64,000 bases of DNA, from contig PHSP01000001.1 in assembly GCA_002862125.1 (NCBI GenBank), forward strand, positions 2,204,501-2,268,500, given 5' to 3'. Shown one piece after another: positions 26,587 to 37,982 of this stretch. The stretch comes from Methylobacter sp. KS41 (lineage in GTDB: Bacteria; Pseudomonadota; Gammaproteobacteria; Methylococcales; Methylomonadaceae). The notes below the pieces were generated by a model. The model was not told the DNA's origin. It did not search any database and worked only from the letters and a program-made list of their open reading frames with translations. A program made the translations under genes and the position numbers. Within the stretch, counting starts at the first letter, position 1, and every line of letters starts with the position of its first letter.

Positions 26587-27471
26587 ATGAAATCTAAATT
26601 AATCGTTAGCGCTGTTCAACAACGCTGCAATGAAGACAGACAAATAAACCTTGATTTTTCAATAGCACAAATACATGAAGCCACCGCAGCCAATGCGGAT
26701 CTCGTGGTATTACCCGAACTGCATTTGGATCCGTATTTTTGCCAGAATGAAGATTATAATCACTTTGATCTTGCTCAAACCATTCCTGGACCTACAACTG
26801 AAATTCTGTCAGCGGTAGCCAAAAAATTGAAAATCGTTATCGTCTCAACCATCTTTGAGAAAAGAGCGCCTGGCCTTTATCATAATACTGCAGTAGTTTT
26901 TGACAAGGATGGCAGTATCGCCGGTAAATACCGGAAAATGCACATTCCTGATGATCCGGGTTTTTATGAAAAATATTACTTTACTCCCGGCGACCTGGGT
27001 TTTAAACCGGTAGAAACGTCTGTCGGTAAATTAGGCGTTTTAATCTGCTGGGATCAATGGTTTCCAGAGGCGGCCAGACTAATGGCTTTAGCGGGCGCTG
27101 AAGTTTTAATATACCCTACCGCCATAGGTTGGGATCCTCAAGATACACTGGAAGAACAACAACGCCAGCTTGACGCCTGGATTACCATTCAGCGCTCTCA
27201 CTCGGTCGCCAATGGCATTCCGGTTATTTCCTGCAACCGCATCGGCTTTGAGCAGGCGCCCGGCTCATCAGCAGGCATCACCTTTTGGGGCAACAGTTTC
27301 ATTGCCGGTCCTCAAGGTGAAATAATGACACAAGCCAATGATTCAGAAATAAAACTGTTAACGTGTGCGCTTGATGGTTCTCGCATTGAACGGGTCAGAC
27401 AAATATGGCCCTATTTGCGCGACCGCAGAATTGATGCCTACGATGATTTAAACAAGCGTTTTATCGATTAA
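26587..27471 (+). CDS. aguB: N-carbamoylputrescine amidase
   Basis: 294 residues, nitrilase superfamily. The catalytic triad is complete: Glu44 (VLPELHLDP), Lys117 (YRKMHIPDD) and Cys154 (LICWDQWFPEAAR). The IPDDPGFYEKYYFTPGD segment is characteristic of AguB. It hydrolyses N-carbamoylputrescine to putrescine, CO2 and ammonia, the last step of the agmatine route to polyamines. The usual partner aguA (agmatine deiminase) is not adjacent here. Followed by a terminator. Confidence 0.92.
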   Translation: MKSKLIVSAVQQRCNEDRQINLDFSIAQIHEATAANADLVVLPELHLDPYFCQNEDYNHFDLAQTIPGPTTEILSAVAKKLKIVIVSTIFEKRAPGLYHNTAVVFDKDGSIAGKYRKMHIPDDPGFYEKYYFTPGDLGFKPVETSVGKLGVLICWDQWFPEAARLMALAGAEVLIYPTAIGWDPQDTLEEQQRQLDAWITIQRSHSVANGIPVISCNRIGFEQAPGSSAGITFWGNSFIAGPQGEIMTQANDSEIKLLTCALDGSRIERVRQIWPYLRDRRIDAYDDLNKRFID

Positions 27472-27491
27472 CAAGCATTAAAACACTATAG

Positions 27492-27525
27492 AAACCCATC
27501 CTGAAAATGTCTTTGGGTGGGTTTT
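27492..27525 (+). terminator. Terminator between aguB and the H-NS-type gene
   Basis: The arms AAACCCA (27492) and TGGGTTTT (27518) flank a 19-base loop, 20 bp after the aguB stop and followed by T-rich sequence. It lies between convergent genes and could serve both. Confidence 0.65.
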
Positions 27526-27552
27526 GCTTAAGCTACAAACCGCCGGCAACCT

Positions 27553-27867
27553 CTAAACTTCAAATTCTGAGCGATCATGACCGGCTTTTATCAATGCTTG
27601 CAGCCATGTTGGCATGACCCCGCGCCCTGTCCAGGTTTTTTCTGATTCTTCCGGATGACGATATTTAACAGGAACTTTAACGCCTTTGCGCACTGACCTT
27701 TTATCATTTTCATGAATTTCTACAACAACATCAATAGATGCCGCCAACTCTTTAATCCGCGCAATAACGTCTTTCCGCTTATTTGCCTGAATATTCTTTA
27801 ATGCTTTTTCCGCACTATCAATAACTGCCTGTAATTCACTTTCTGAAAGCTTCTGATAATCTGTCAC
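27553..27867 (-). CDS. H-NS-type nucleoid protein
   Basis: 104 residues, start GTG. The N-terminal half is a coiled-coil-like oligomerisation helix (ALKNIQANKRKDVIARIKEL). The C-terminal DNA-binding motif is KYRHPEESEKTWTGRGVMP with TWL after it, the H-NS/BpH3 signature. It binds AT-rich DNA and silences transcription, often of acquired genes. A single gene. Notable because the adjacent polysaccharide region is AT-rich, but a direct regulatory link is only a guess. Confidence 0.9.
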   Translation of the reverse strand: MTDYQKLSESELQAVIDSAEKALKNIQANKRKDVIARIKELAASIDVVVEIHENDKRSVRKGVKVPVKYRHPEESEKTWTGRGVMPTWLQALIKAGHDRSEFEV

Positions 27868-27999
27868 TGCTACTCACTCAATAATAAAAAACTTAAGCAT
27901 ATTATCATTATTTGTATTCATATTTAAAAGTAATACTTATTATAAGGCAGGATAAGGATAAGAAAACTATCTCTATAGTTACTTAATAAAACTCCAAAC

Positions 28000-28611
28000 T
28001 TATTCATAAATTACATTAATGGGTATTTCATTTAATATCCGGCCTGTTTCATCAACCAGCCTAACGGTCCAATTAGTCTTAAGACTATATGCAAACAGCT
28101 GACGGCTTGATGTACGCCAGTTATCACTCGAAATATTTACTTTCTTTCCGGTTATAACCGCACCATCAAGTAACCATTCGTGGTAAACCGTTCGGCCTTT
28201 CATTGACGCCAATTCAACAAAATAATAAACCGATGTTGGTCCATTTTTACTAAGTTTCAGCGGCAATACTATTTCACCTACAGGCTCATTATTCTGTATT
28301 TTAAAGGTCAGTAATGCTCTGGTTACTTTATTATTACCCTTTGTATTTTTATTTATCTCTATTTCTGATTTAACCGGTGTCTTAATACTATTTTCAGGCG
28401 AAGCCGCTTGGTGTTGCAAATCCGTGTTCTGAGTATTCGGCTTAAAAAGAAATAACAGCGCTGCAATGAAAAATATCAGTCCCAGCAAAGTCAGTAATAT
28501 CCGTTTAATATTCCATTCGGTTGTCACTTTTGATGCAGAAACACCTGGGTCTGCTGGTTTCCCGGAACCCGGATATTTCAGTTTGATTACAATGTTTTTT
28601 TTATCTTCCAT
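28000..28611 (-). CDS. DUF2914 membrane-anchored protein
   Basis: 203 residues. A short cytoplasmic N-terminus is followed by one membrane helix (about 34-53, ILLTLLGLIFFIAALLFLF), a charged linker, and a C-terminal DUF2914-type domain: YHEWLLDGAVITGKKVNIS, DNWRTSSRQLF and a final NWTVRLVDETGRIL. The domain is probably periplasmic. Function of the family is unknown. Confidence 0.8.
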   Translation of the reverse strand: MEDKKNIVIKLKYPGSGKPADPGVSASKVTTEWNIKRILLTLLGLIFFIAALLFLFKPNTQNTDLQHQAASPENSIKTPVKSEIEINKNTKGNNKVTRALLTFKIQNNEPVGEIVLPLKLSKNGPTSVYYFVELASMKGRTVYHEWLLDGAVITGKKVNISSDNWRTSSRQLFAYSLKTNWTVRLVDETGRILNEIPINVIYE

Positions 28612-29083
28612 ACAATTTCCTGATGAATAACACTATCCAGAACGATAACGATTTTAACGGGTTCGTACGCCATAGTAAGCGCGAAAGAATGAGTATAGCA
28701 ATCACTGGCTACGTATCCGCGAACCGGCGTTTGTTCGGCAGTTTGGTAGTAGCGACGGCATTAAACGCGCCCAGCAAGACAGTTTGTTTAGGCGTGATTA
28801 TTAATCCTGACAAAATAAAATACAAGAACAATGGATAAAAAGTCCATCATGAATTTCTGATCCGTTTCTCACGGCTATTAAAGCCGATGCACATGGAATC
28901 ATCTTGAGTAAATATTTACGCGCTGAAAGCCATCTTGAAATCATGTAGGCTAAAAACGATATGCTCAAATAGGTGCAAGCTTGTTACAAACCCAGAGGAG
29001 ATAATTCTTACGATGGTTAAATTTCTATAAAGTCACAATCCGGAATTGGGTAACGGGATTGCGCCCCGCTACCCTCGGGTTAG
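28612..29083. other. Intergenic region, no convincing gene
   Basis: About 470 bp between the DUF2914 gene and thiC. A 71-codon frame at 28623-28838 (plus) has an ATG but no ribosome site and no recognisable protein. The rest carries scattered stops and looks like decayed sequence. Confidence 0.4.
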
Positions 29084-31092
<2,009 letters not shown>

Positions 31093-31400
31093 CCTTTACG
31101 GATGTGCCACTAACTTAAAGTATAATGCAGCGGAATGCAAGCTCGTCCCGTATTTTGCCTTCAACAAACACCTTATAAAACAGATAGTTTTAATGAAATA
31201 GATCAACGCGCCTTTTGTTACATGAAAGCTTAATAATCAATTAGTTATAGTTAATCAGGGCGATATTCTTAGGACTTTTTAGACATTTTTTATATTATAT
31301 GGGGTCAAGAGCGATAAATCACATGGCTTAGAAAATGATGATAAATTCATTTTTTGACCTGTTAATTCGCTGTAAATAAAATTTTAAAAAAGGATGGTCT
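31093..31400. other. Divergent promoter region between thiC and a GT2 gene
   Basis: About 305 bp. AT-rich, no coding signal. A TATACT-like -10 on the minus strand near 31120 could serve the riboswitch, but no good -35 accompanies it. Confidence 0.35.
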
Positions 31401-32132
31401 GTGAAAATTTCGGTTGTTGTTCCTGTTCATAATGAAGCCGGCAATATTGTCTCTTTAATAGAAGAGATTGTTAATGCCATGAGTACTGCTAACGCCTATG
31501 AAATTATTTATGTTGATGACGGGAGTAACGACCAGACAACGGCAGTTTTAAAACAGGCGCTTCGAGATTTTAAAGCATTGAGAGTCATCCGGCATGAGCA
31601 AAGCTGCGGACAAAGCACAGCTATTTATACGGGCGTTAAAGCAGCAAAATATCCCTGGATAGCTACTCTGGACGGTGATGGTCAAAATGATCCCGCCGAT
31701 ATTCCCCGTTTGTATGAAGCATTAATCCGGGAAAGGGAAACGGCAGCCAATTTATGGATGGTGGCCGGTTGGCGGAATAAACGTTATGATTCCGCCTGGC
31801 GGCTCTTTTCATCTAAAGTGGCTAATGGCGTTCGTTCCCGCTTGCTAGGCGATAATACGCCGGATACCGGGTGCGGCCTAAAAATATTCTCAAGAGAATC
31901 TTTTCTGGAATTACCTTATTTTGACCATATGCATCGATTTTTACCCGCATTGGTTTTGAGAGCCGGCGGTCATGTAATTTCTGTGCCGGTCAATCATAGA
32001 TCCAGAACCACCGGCTATTCCAAATACGGCACTTTAGACCGGCTTTGGGCGGGAATTACTGACATGTTTGGAGTCATCTGGTTACAAAAACGCGCAAAAT
32101 CACCCCTGATTAATGAAATGGAAGCTGATTAA
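31401..32132 (+). CDS. Glycosyltransferase family 2 (dolichol-phosphate mannosyltransferase-like)
   Basis: 243 residues, start GTG with AGGA eight bases upstream. GT-A fold: VVVPVHNEAGNIVSL, YVDDGSNDQTTAVL and the metal-binding DxD in ATLDGDGQNDP. The later TGCGLKIFSRESFLEL and HRSRTTGYSKYG segments resemble DPM1/ArnC-like enzymes that load a sugar on a polyprenyl phosphate. No C-terminal membrane helices, so it is the soluble DPM type. It could use GDP-mannose from the ManC enzyme encoded nearby. Confidence 0.88.
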   Translation: MKISVVVPVHNEAGNIVSLIEEIVNAMSTANAYEIIYVDDGSNDQTTAVLKQALRDFKALRVIRHEQSCGQSTAIYTGVKAAKYPWIATLDGDGQNDPADIPRLYEALIRERETAANLWMVAGWRNKRYDSAWRLFSSKVANGVRSRLLGDNTPDTGCGLKIFSRESFLELPYFDHMHRFLPALVLRAGGHVISVPVNHRSRTTGYSKYGTLDRLWAGITDMFGVIWLQKRAKSPLINEMEAD

Positions 32133-32246
32133 AGGCCTCCTCATATTCAGCGAGGTTGTTTTGCAATGCTACTAAATTTTTTATTCACCACGAAGAATAC
32201 GAGGAAAAACTTCGCGCTCTTCGTGGGGTTTATAGAACGCCGGCTA

Positions 32247-33134
32247 TTAAATCTTGTGCTTTTTGGTTAAGTCTTTAAGGTAAGCTAAAAAGTCATCTTT
32301 TAGCTCTCTGTGCAATAGCGCCTGTTCTACTGTAGCTATTAAAAACCCCAGTTTAGAGCCGCAATCATAGCGTTTACCTTCAAATTCGTAAGCCAGCACC
32401 TGTTCATCATTTAATAAATCAGCAATTGCATCGGTTAATTGAATCTCTCCTCCCGCGCCTCTTCCTGTCTTTTTGATTTTGTCAAAAATAGCGGGTGTCA
32501 AAATATAGCGGCCGACTACCGCTAAATTTGAGGGTGCATTTTCCGGCTTTGGTTTCTCAACAATCATTTCGACCGGCGCTGATTTTTCTGAAAACTCACC
32601 GGTTTTCACAATTCCATAACTAGCCGTTTCTGATGGATTAATCCTTTCAACACCCAAAATTGAGGCATGCTTTTGCTCGTAAAGCTTAACCATCTGCGCC
32701 ATACAGCCTCGACCCGCGTCTTCGATCATGTCATCCGCCAGTATCACCGCGAAAGGTTCATCGCCAATAACCGGTCTGGCGCAATAAACAGCATGACCAA
32801 GACCTAGAGCCTCAGCTTGCCTGATAAAAATACACGACACATGCGGCGGCAAAATACCCTGTATCAACTTCAACATTTCAGTTTTGCCTTTTGCCTCCAA
32901 CTCTTTTTCCAGTTCGTAAGCCTTGTCAAAATGATCGGTTATGGCGTTTTTACTACGCCCGGTAATAAATACCATGGTATCAATACCCGCCGCGACGGCC
33001 TCTTCTACAGCATATTGAATCAAAGGCTTATCAACAATAGGCAACATCTCTTTCGGGCTAGCCTTGGTTGCCGGCAAAAAGCGAGTGCCCAATCCAGCCA
33101 CTGGGAAAACTGCTTTGGTAATTATTTTACTCAT
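32247..33134 (-). CDS. galU: UTP-glucose-1-phosphate uridylyltransferase
   Basis: 295 residues. The nucleotide-binding N-terminus VAGLGTRFLPATKASPKEML and the following VDKPLIQYAVEEA are diagnostic; VEKPKPENAPSNLAVVGRYI and the GGEIQLTDAI segment are also conserved. It makes UDP-glucose from glucose-1-phosphate, which feeds Ugd and the glycosyltransferases. It follows manC by 32 bp on the same strand, so the two are probably co-transcribed. Confidence 0.95.
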   Translation of the reverse strand: MSKIITKAVFPVAGLGTRFLPATKASPKEMLPIVDKPLIQYAVEEAVAAGIDTMVFITGRSKNAITDHFDKAYELEKELEAKGKTEMLKLIQGILPPHVSCIFIRQAEALGLGHAVYCARPVIGDEPFAVILADDMIEDAGRGCMAQMVKLYEQKHASILGVERINPSETASYGIVKTGEFSEKSAPVEMIVEKPKPENAPSNLAVVGRYILTPAIFDKIKKTGRGAGGEIQLTDAIADLLNDEQVLAYEFEGKRYDCGSKLGFLIATVEQALLHRELKDDFLAYLKDLTKKHKI

Positions 33135-33166
33135 TAACTATTTCCTTATTTATGCGAAATACAAAA

Positions 33167-34567
33167 TTAAACACGCCCGTATTGATCGCCAAAACGTACG
33201 ATATCATCTTCACCCAGATAACTTCCCGATTGCACCTCGACGATTTCCAGAGGAATAACTCCCGGATTTTCGAGACAATGTACAATTCCTAAAGGAATAT
33301 AGGTGGATTCATTTTCGGTAATTAACAATTTTTCCTCACCCTTGGTCACCAAGGCTGTGCCTTTAACCACAACCCAATGTTCAGCGCGGTGATGATGCTT
33401 CTGTATGGATAACTTACCTCCCGGCTTAACCACAATCCTTTTAGTCTGGTGGCGCTCACCCGTATCAACCAAATCATAATGCCCCCAGGGACGGTATGCT
33501 TTCCTGTGAACATCGGCTTCGCTTCGTCCGCTTTCTTTTAACTGGGCGACGATTTGTTTGACCTCCTGAACCCTGTCTTTAGGCGCAATCATCACGGCGT
33601 CATCAGTTTCCACAACGACCAGATCATTTGCGCCGATCACTGCAACCAGTTTGCTTTGAGCGCGTATAAATGAATTACGGGTATCAACTGTCAATACATC
33701 CCCGCTGATGGCATTGCCGAAAGAATCCTTTTCGGTTACATCCCATAATGCGGACCATGATCCAACATCATTCCACCCGGCATTAAGCGGGATTACAACC
33801 GCCTTATCAGTTTTTTCCATCACTGCATAATCGATAGAATCAGAGGGGCATGTAGAAAATATTTCCTTATCCAACCGGACAAAATCCACATCAACCTTTG
33901 CCGCCTTAAACGCTTGACGGCAAACCTCCAGCATATCAGGATTAAATTTTTCCAATTCACTCAGAAAAACTCCTGCCTTGAACGCAAACATGCCGCTGTT
34001 CCAATAATAGTCACCGCTTTGGAGATACTGTTTTGCCGTCCCGGAATCGGGTTTTTCGACAAATGCGGCCACACTAAAAGCTGATCCATGCTGTGAGATA
34101 TCACGTTTTATATAGCCGTATCCGGTTTCCGGTTCTGTAGGCACTATGCCAAAAGTAACCAGAAATCCCTGCCCTGCCAACTCTTTTGCCTGAGCTATAG
34201 CCTCATGAAAAGCGGTTACATTTGATATAACATGGTCTGCCGGCAACACTAACAATATATCATCCTCGGATGCGGCTGTTAATGCCGCCATAGCTACTGC
34301 GGGCGCAGTGTTTCTGCCTACCGGCTCAAGAATAATGGCGGCGGGTTTTTCACCTATTTCCCATAATTGTTCCGCCATCATAAAACGATGATCTTCATTA
34401 CATACAGCAAGCGGAGCTTTTAATTCATCGAGCCCGGCCAACCTGAGTAATGTTTCCTGCACCATGGTATGATGGGAAACCAACGGCAAAAATTGCTTCG
34501 GATAATGTCCGCGAGAAAGTGGCCAAAGTCTTGTTCCTGAGCCACCCGATAAGATAACGGGAATCAT
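33167..34567 (-). CDS. manC: Mannose-1-phosphate guanylyltransferase / mannose-6-phosphate isomerase
   Basis: 466 residues, bifunctional length. The N-terminal nucleotidyltransferase starts VILSGGSGTRLWPLSRGHYP with KQF following, and FVEKPDSGTAKQYL is the sugar-phosphate site. The last 110 residues form the cupin isomerase domain (PWGHYDLVDTGERHQTKRI, IQKHHHRAEHWVVVKGTA with the metal His residues). It makes GDP-mannose for mannosylation of surface polysaccharide. Also called cpsB/algA-type. Confidence 0.95.
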   Translation of the reverse strand: MIPVILSGGSGTRLWPLSRGHYPKQFLPLVSHHTMVQETLLRLAGLDELKAPLAVCNEDHRFMMAEQLWEIGEKPAAIILEPVGRNTAPAVAMAALTAASEDDILLVLPADHVISNVTAFHEAIAQAKELAGQGFLVTFGIVPTEPETGYGYIKRDISQHGSAFSVAAFVEKPDSGTAKQYLQSGDYYWNSGMFAFKAGVFLSELEKFNPDMLEVCRQAFKAAKVDVDFVRLDKEIFSTCPSDSIDYAVMEKTDKAVVIPLNAGWNDVGSWSALWDVTEKDSFGNAISGDVLTVDTRNSFIRAQSKLVAVIGANDLVVVETDDAVMIAPKDRVQEVKQIVAQLKESGRSEADVHRKAYRPWGHYDLVDTGERHQTKRIVVKPGGKLSIQKHHHRAEHWVVVKGTALVTKGEEKLLITENESTYIPLGIVHCLENPGVIPLEIVEVQSGSYLGEDDIVRFGDQYGRV

Positions 34568-34985
34568 ATAAATTATTTTCCTTAAATTTTAACGGTTATA
34601 TCAAAATGCGTGAAAGTCGATTTATTTATTCTAACACTTCTTAATAAACACTTAGCATATTTGAGTTAGCAACCCGCCCCCTTAAGAACTTTCGTGCGAT
34701 AACTGTTTTCAGCACCATCACGATCAGGTTTAAGGCAAAATAAGTGAGGTTAAGTCAATAACCTATCTTCTCTTGCAGAAACCAAGTCAGGTATGACTGG
34801 ATGGCGCCACCCAAAAAGCGTTATTACTTTGGGAAGCATTTTTAAATTTTAGGATATCGCCTTAGGAATCAGGTCGAATCCGGTGTGCCCCGGTTCAAGC
34901 CCCGATTAAAATCTTATGCATTAATGTATCTCTGCCAATTCTGGCAAAAATAAAAAGCAATAACTTCCGGGTATAATTTATTGGT
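34568..34985. other. Intergenic region, no gene seen
   Basis: About 420 bp between manC and the DHH protein gene. A GGTTCAAGCCCC string near 34892 recalls a tRNA T-arm, but no cloverleaf can be built around it. Otherwise featureless AT-rich sequence. Confidence 0.4.
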
Positions 34986-35942
34986 TTAAGCATATTTTTT
35001 TGTAAAGGCTGCAATAAATACTGGCAACTCATTTATTGGCAAGTGGTTGATTCCAGACGCACTTTTTCGCCCTCCACCTGTTGTAAATGACGAACACAAT
35101 TCATCAGCCCCTGTATTACGCGTTAACGGCGCCCGGACACTGACTTGGTAGCCGCCTTGGGCATTGTAACTCAGAACTGCATGAGCGCGTTCCGGGTTTT
35201 GGTTGGCGAGTTCGTTGCCAAATACCCCGCTAACTCGTCTTGCCCAAGGTTCATCCGGCAAAATATAGACGCTAATAGCGTCAGCCTGATACTCAGGCTT
35301 GATATAGTGAGCCTGGTTCATGTCATTTGCATAGCCTGACAACAGTTTTTGATAGACTATTGAGTTGTCAGACATAAAATCAAAAGGAGAAGCATAGGGT
35401 GCTAGTTCACGGTAAAGCATATCCGGGGCGATAAGTAAATCAGTGACGCTGTCGCCATAGGCGTTATAATTGATACAAACTCCCAGATCCCGGACTTGCT
35501 TAAGCTGGTTTGCCATTAATGACAAAGAATGAGCGGCATGTTCCGCGCTGCCAGTCAGGTTGTCCCCGAAGGCCGCAGTGACAGCCCATGCACGATATTT
35601 TCCTGCAAGATATTGGTCCACCAGTAAGCTGGTGCAGGTGTTTGCCGAAGTATCGATAAGCGTTTTAAGATTAGGATGGCGTGGAACATCACTCGATTGA
35701 TGATGATCAACATAAAATACATTAGCGCCTTGCTGGAGAATTCTGTCTAATCCGATACGGTTTTTTTCTAACGAAATATCCAGAACAGTCACTTGGTCAT
35801 TTTTTTGAACCGAGAGTCGCTCCAATAGCTGGATATCCCTTTTTACGCCGGTAACCAGCTTTGATTCGGCTGGTTGCGCCAAACGCAACTGAACGAGCGC
35901 GCAAATACCGTCTGCATCGCCGTTGAATACATCAATTTGCAT
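34986..35942 (-). CDS. DHH-family phosphoesterase-like protein
   Basis: About 318 residues from the ATG at 35942, which has AGGGG seven bases upstream; a 24-codon extension to 36014 lacks a ribosome site. The N-terminus MQIDVFNGDADGICALVQL (DxD metal motif) and the FYVDHHQSSDVP motif (Asp-His-His) define the DHH family; the C-terminal FTTGGGRKSASGINHLP is the DHHA1-type GGG-H motif. Members cleave phosphodiesters such as short RNA or cyclic dinucleotides. Not the RecJ type; the substrate is unknown. Confidence 0.82.
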   Translation of the reverse strand: MQIDVFNGDADGICALVQLRLAQPAESKLVTGVKRDIQLLERLSVQKNDQVTVLDISLEKNRIGLDRILQQGANVFYVDHHQSSDVPRHPNLKTLIDTSANTCTSLLVDQYLAGKYRAWAVTAAFGDNLTGSAEHAAHSLSLMANQLKQVRDLGVCINYNAYGDSVTDLLIAPDMLYRELAPYASPFDFMSDNSIVYQKLLSGYANDMNQAHYIKPEYQADAISVYILPDEPWARRVSGVFGNELANQNPERAHAVLSYNAQGGYQVSVRAPLTRNTGADELCSSFTTGGGRKSASGINHLPINELPVFIAAFTKKYA

Positions 35943-36071
35943 AGGTTGCCCCTGATTTTTAGGATTGAGTTTTATTTTACGCAATGAATCGGACAATTCA
36001 AAAACATCATGCATAGAAAGACTTTATTGGATGTAAAATGTCGTAATCAAACCAAAAATATACTGTTATAA

Positions 36072-37169
36072 ATGACAACTGAAGCTCCGTTTGTAAATTT
36101 GCGTTTTTTTTCCGAATCCTTTAAGCGTTTTTTACCCAATTCTCAGGCGGTTTCCCTGGCGATTATTTTAATTGTCAGTTTTGTGCTGGTTTATTCACTC
36201 TCCGATTTATTGATGCCTGTTTTTGCATCAATCGTTGTGGCCTATTTACTTGAAGGCTTGGTGGGCAAGGCTGAAAATCAGGGAATGCCTCGTTTGCCGG
36301 CTGTCTATCTGGTATTTTCCGGATTTATGGCCTGTTTAGGATTTTTACTGTTTTATTTGATGCCGCTCGTTTCACAACAAGCCGTCGAACTTATTCATCA
36401 TATTCCCGATATTATTAACAGAGCGCAAAATGAAATTATGCGCTTACCCAAAATATATCCGAAATTCATTTCAGAAGACAAAATTCAACAAATGATGTTG
36501 GCAGTGCAGCGGGAATTGTTAACCTATAGTCAAAATGTTCTGTCGCTTTCAGCTGCATCTGTTGTAGGTATTGTGAGCGCAATGATTTACCTGTTTCTGG
36601 TACCCATGATGGTTTTTTTCTTTTTAAAAGATAAAGCGTTGTTAATTTCCTGGTTTTTACAGTTTATGCCCAGGAACAGACATTTAACCGAACGCGTATG
36701 GGAAGAAGTTGATATTCAGATTGGCAATTATGTACGCGGCAAGTTTGCCGAAATATTTATTCTCTGGTTTGTCAGTTACGCAACTTTCGCAACAATGGGC
36801 TTAAATTACGCTATGTTGTTGGCTGTCTTAATGGGTGTACAGGTGATTATTCCTTATATAGGCGCAACTTTGGTTACTTTTCCGGTGCTTGGTATCGCCT
36901 ATTTTGAGTGGGGATTAAGCGGTGATGATTTCATGTACATTGTTATTGCCTACTCAATTATTCAGACACTAGACGGCGTTGTGCTGGTGCCTGTGTTATT
37001 TTCCGAAGCTGTAAATTTGCATGCTATTGCAATCATTGTCGCCATTTTATTTTTTGGCGGGCTGTGGGGCTTTTGGGGCGTGTTTTTCGCTATTCCATTA
37101 GCAACTGTTGTTAAAGCGGTTTTAACTGCCTGGCCCCGGCTTGGCGACAAAAATCCGGATATTTATTAG
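36072..37169 (+). CDS. AI-2E family (PerM-like) transporter
   Basis: 365 residues with about eight membrane helices: two at 28-75, one near 85-115, then after a cytoplasmic-like helical segment (120-180) five more. LVPMMVFFFLKDK and GVQVIIPYIGATLVTFP are typical of the AI-2 exporter/PerM family, as is the C-terminal FFGGLWGFWGVFFAIPLAT. Members export small molecules or act as Na+/H+ antiporters. It stands alone, divergent from the DHH gene. Confidence 0.9.
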   Translation: MTTEAPFVNLRFFSESFKRFLPNSQAVSLAIILIVSFVLVYSLSDLLMPVFASIVVAYLLEGLVGKAENQGMPRLPAVYLVFSGFMACLGFLLFYLMPLVSQQAVELIHHIPDIINRAQNEIMRLPKIYPKFISEDKIQQMMLAVQRELLTYSQNVLSLSAASVVGIVSAMIYLFLVPMMVFFFLKDKALLISWFLQFMPRNRHLTERVWEEVDIQIGNYVRGKFAEIFILWFVSYATFATMGLNYAMLLAVLMGVQVIIPYIGATLVTFPVLGIAYFEWGLSGDDFMYIVIAYSIIQTLDGVVLVPVLFSEAVNLHAIAIIVAILFFGGLWGFWGVFFAIPLATVVKAVLTAWPRLGDKNPDIY

Positions 37170-37982
37170 CAAAGTCATTTGAATTGCGCTTATTGAACTA
37201 AGCCCCACTTAAAATGCGTTGATATTTTTAGGTAAACTTGTCAACTAAGAAGTAACTTGCGCTTTCAACAGGAAATTGACGCTGGCGAACATCAAATGCC
37301 AGTTATAGACAACGGACAAAGATTAACCTTGAAAAGCGATCATTCAGAGGCTGCCACGCATCCATTAATTGCGTTAATTCGAAGTTATTTAGTTCTACTT
37401 TGTCAGATTCATTCGCGCACACTTAAACGAGCTTGAGTATATTTTGTTGCAAAAATCAGATGAAGAGTACTCATGGCACACGTTTTATGGCACCAGGCGC
37501 ATGACGAAATATTTGTGTGGCTGTGGCTATGCAGTCAATTGCAAGCGGGTACAGCGGTTGATGCAAAAGCTGGGACTGGCCGGCATGACTCCCGGCCCCA
37601 ACACAGTATGCCAAATCCGCGGCACAAGCTTAAATAGGTGGTTATCTAGAAGTCTTTCCACCATCTTCCGAGCTTTCACGTTTTTACACTGTCTGGGCCG
37701 GAAGCGGAGCGTCGATGTCAGATTAAATGGAAATATAAAATTTCTGTTTAAACGGCTGATAAATAAAATCAAGACGCCTTATTCCGATACATGTTGATTA
37801 ATATACGGGCAGCGGTTTTTTTGGTTCTCACATGGAAAAAATTAAGGCCGTACTGCGTTGTGCGCAGCAAAAACCTTATGCCAAAAATCAACAGCGAGAG
37901 AAAAACATTTTCTGAATAACAGTATAATGCAGGGCTAATCCCTTATACCTGCCCGCCCTGCCCGATTCTATATTAGTCTGAT
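37170..37982. other. Intergenic region carrying an insertion-sequence remnant
   Basis: About 810 bp between the AI-2E gene and the Nudix gene. The IS3 fragment at 37444-37797 is the only coding trace. The left part (37170-37440) and the right part (37800-37980) look like decayed DNA; I could not find clean terminal inverted repeats. Confidence 0.5.
37444..37797 (+). pseudogene. IS3-family transposase (OrfB) remnant
   Basis: The first 50 codons read as the helix-turn-helix part before the IS3-family catalytic domain: YGTRRMTKYL, GYAVNCKRVQRLMQKLGLAG, then PGPNT. After that the normal continuation (PNPRHKLK) is found in another frame, with stops, so the gene is frameshifted. The DDE catalytic domain is absent. 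Dead element. Confidence 0.8.

Noticed and set aside
28623-28838. 71-codon frame between the DUF2914 gene and thiC
   Set aside because: No ribosome site, no recognisable domain, and flanked by decayed sequence.
34870-34920. tRNA-like string (GGTTCAAGCCCC)
   Set aside because: No acceptor stem, D-arm or anticodon arm can be formed around it, so it is not a tRNA; at most a remnant.
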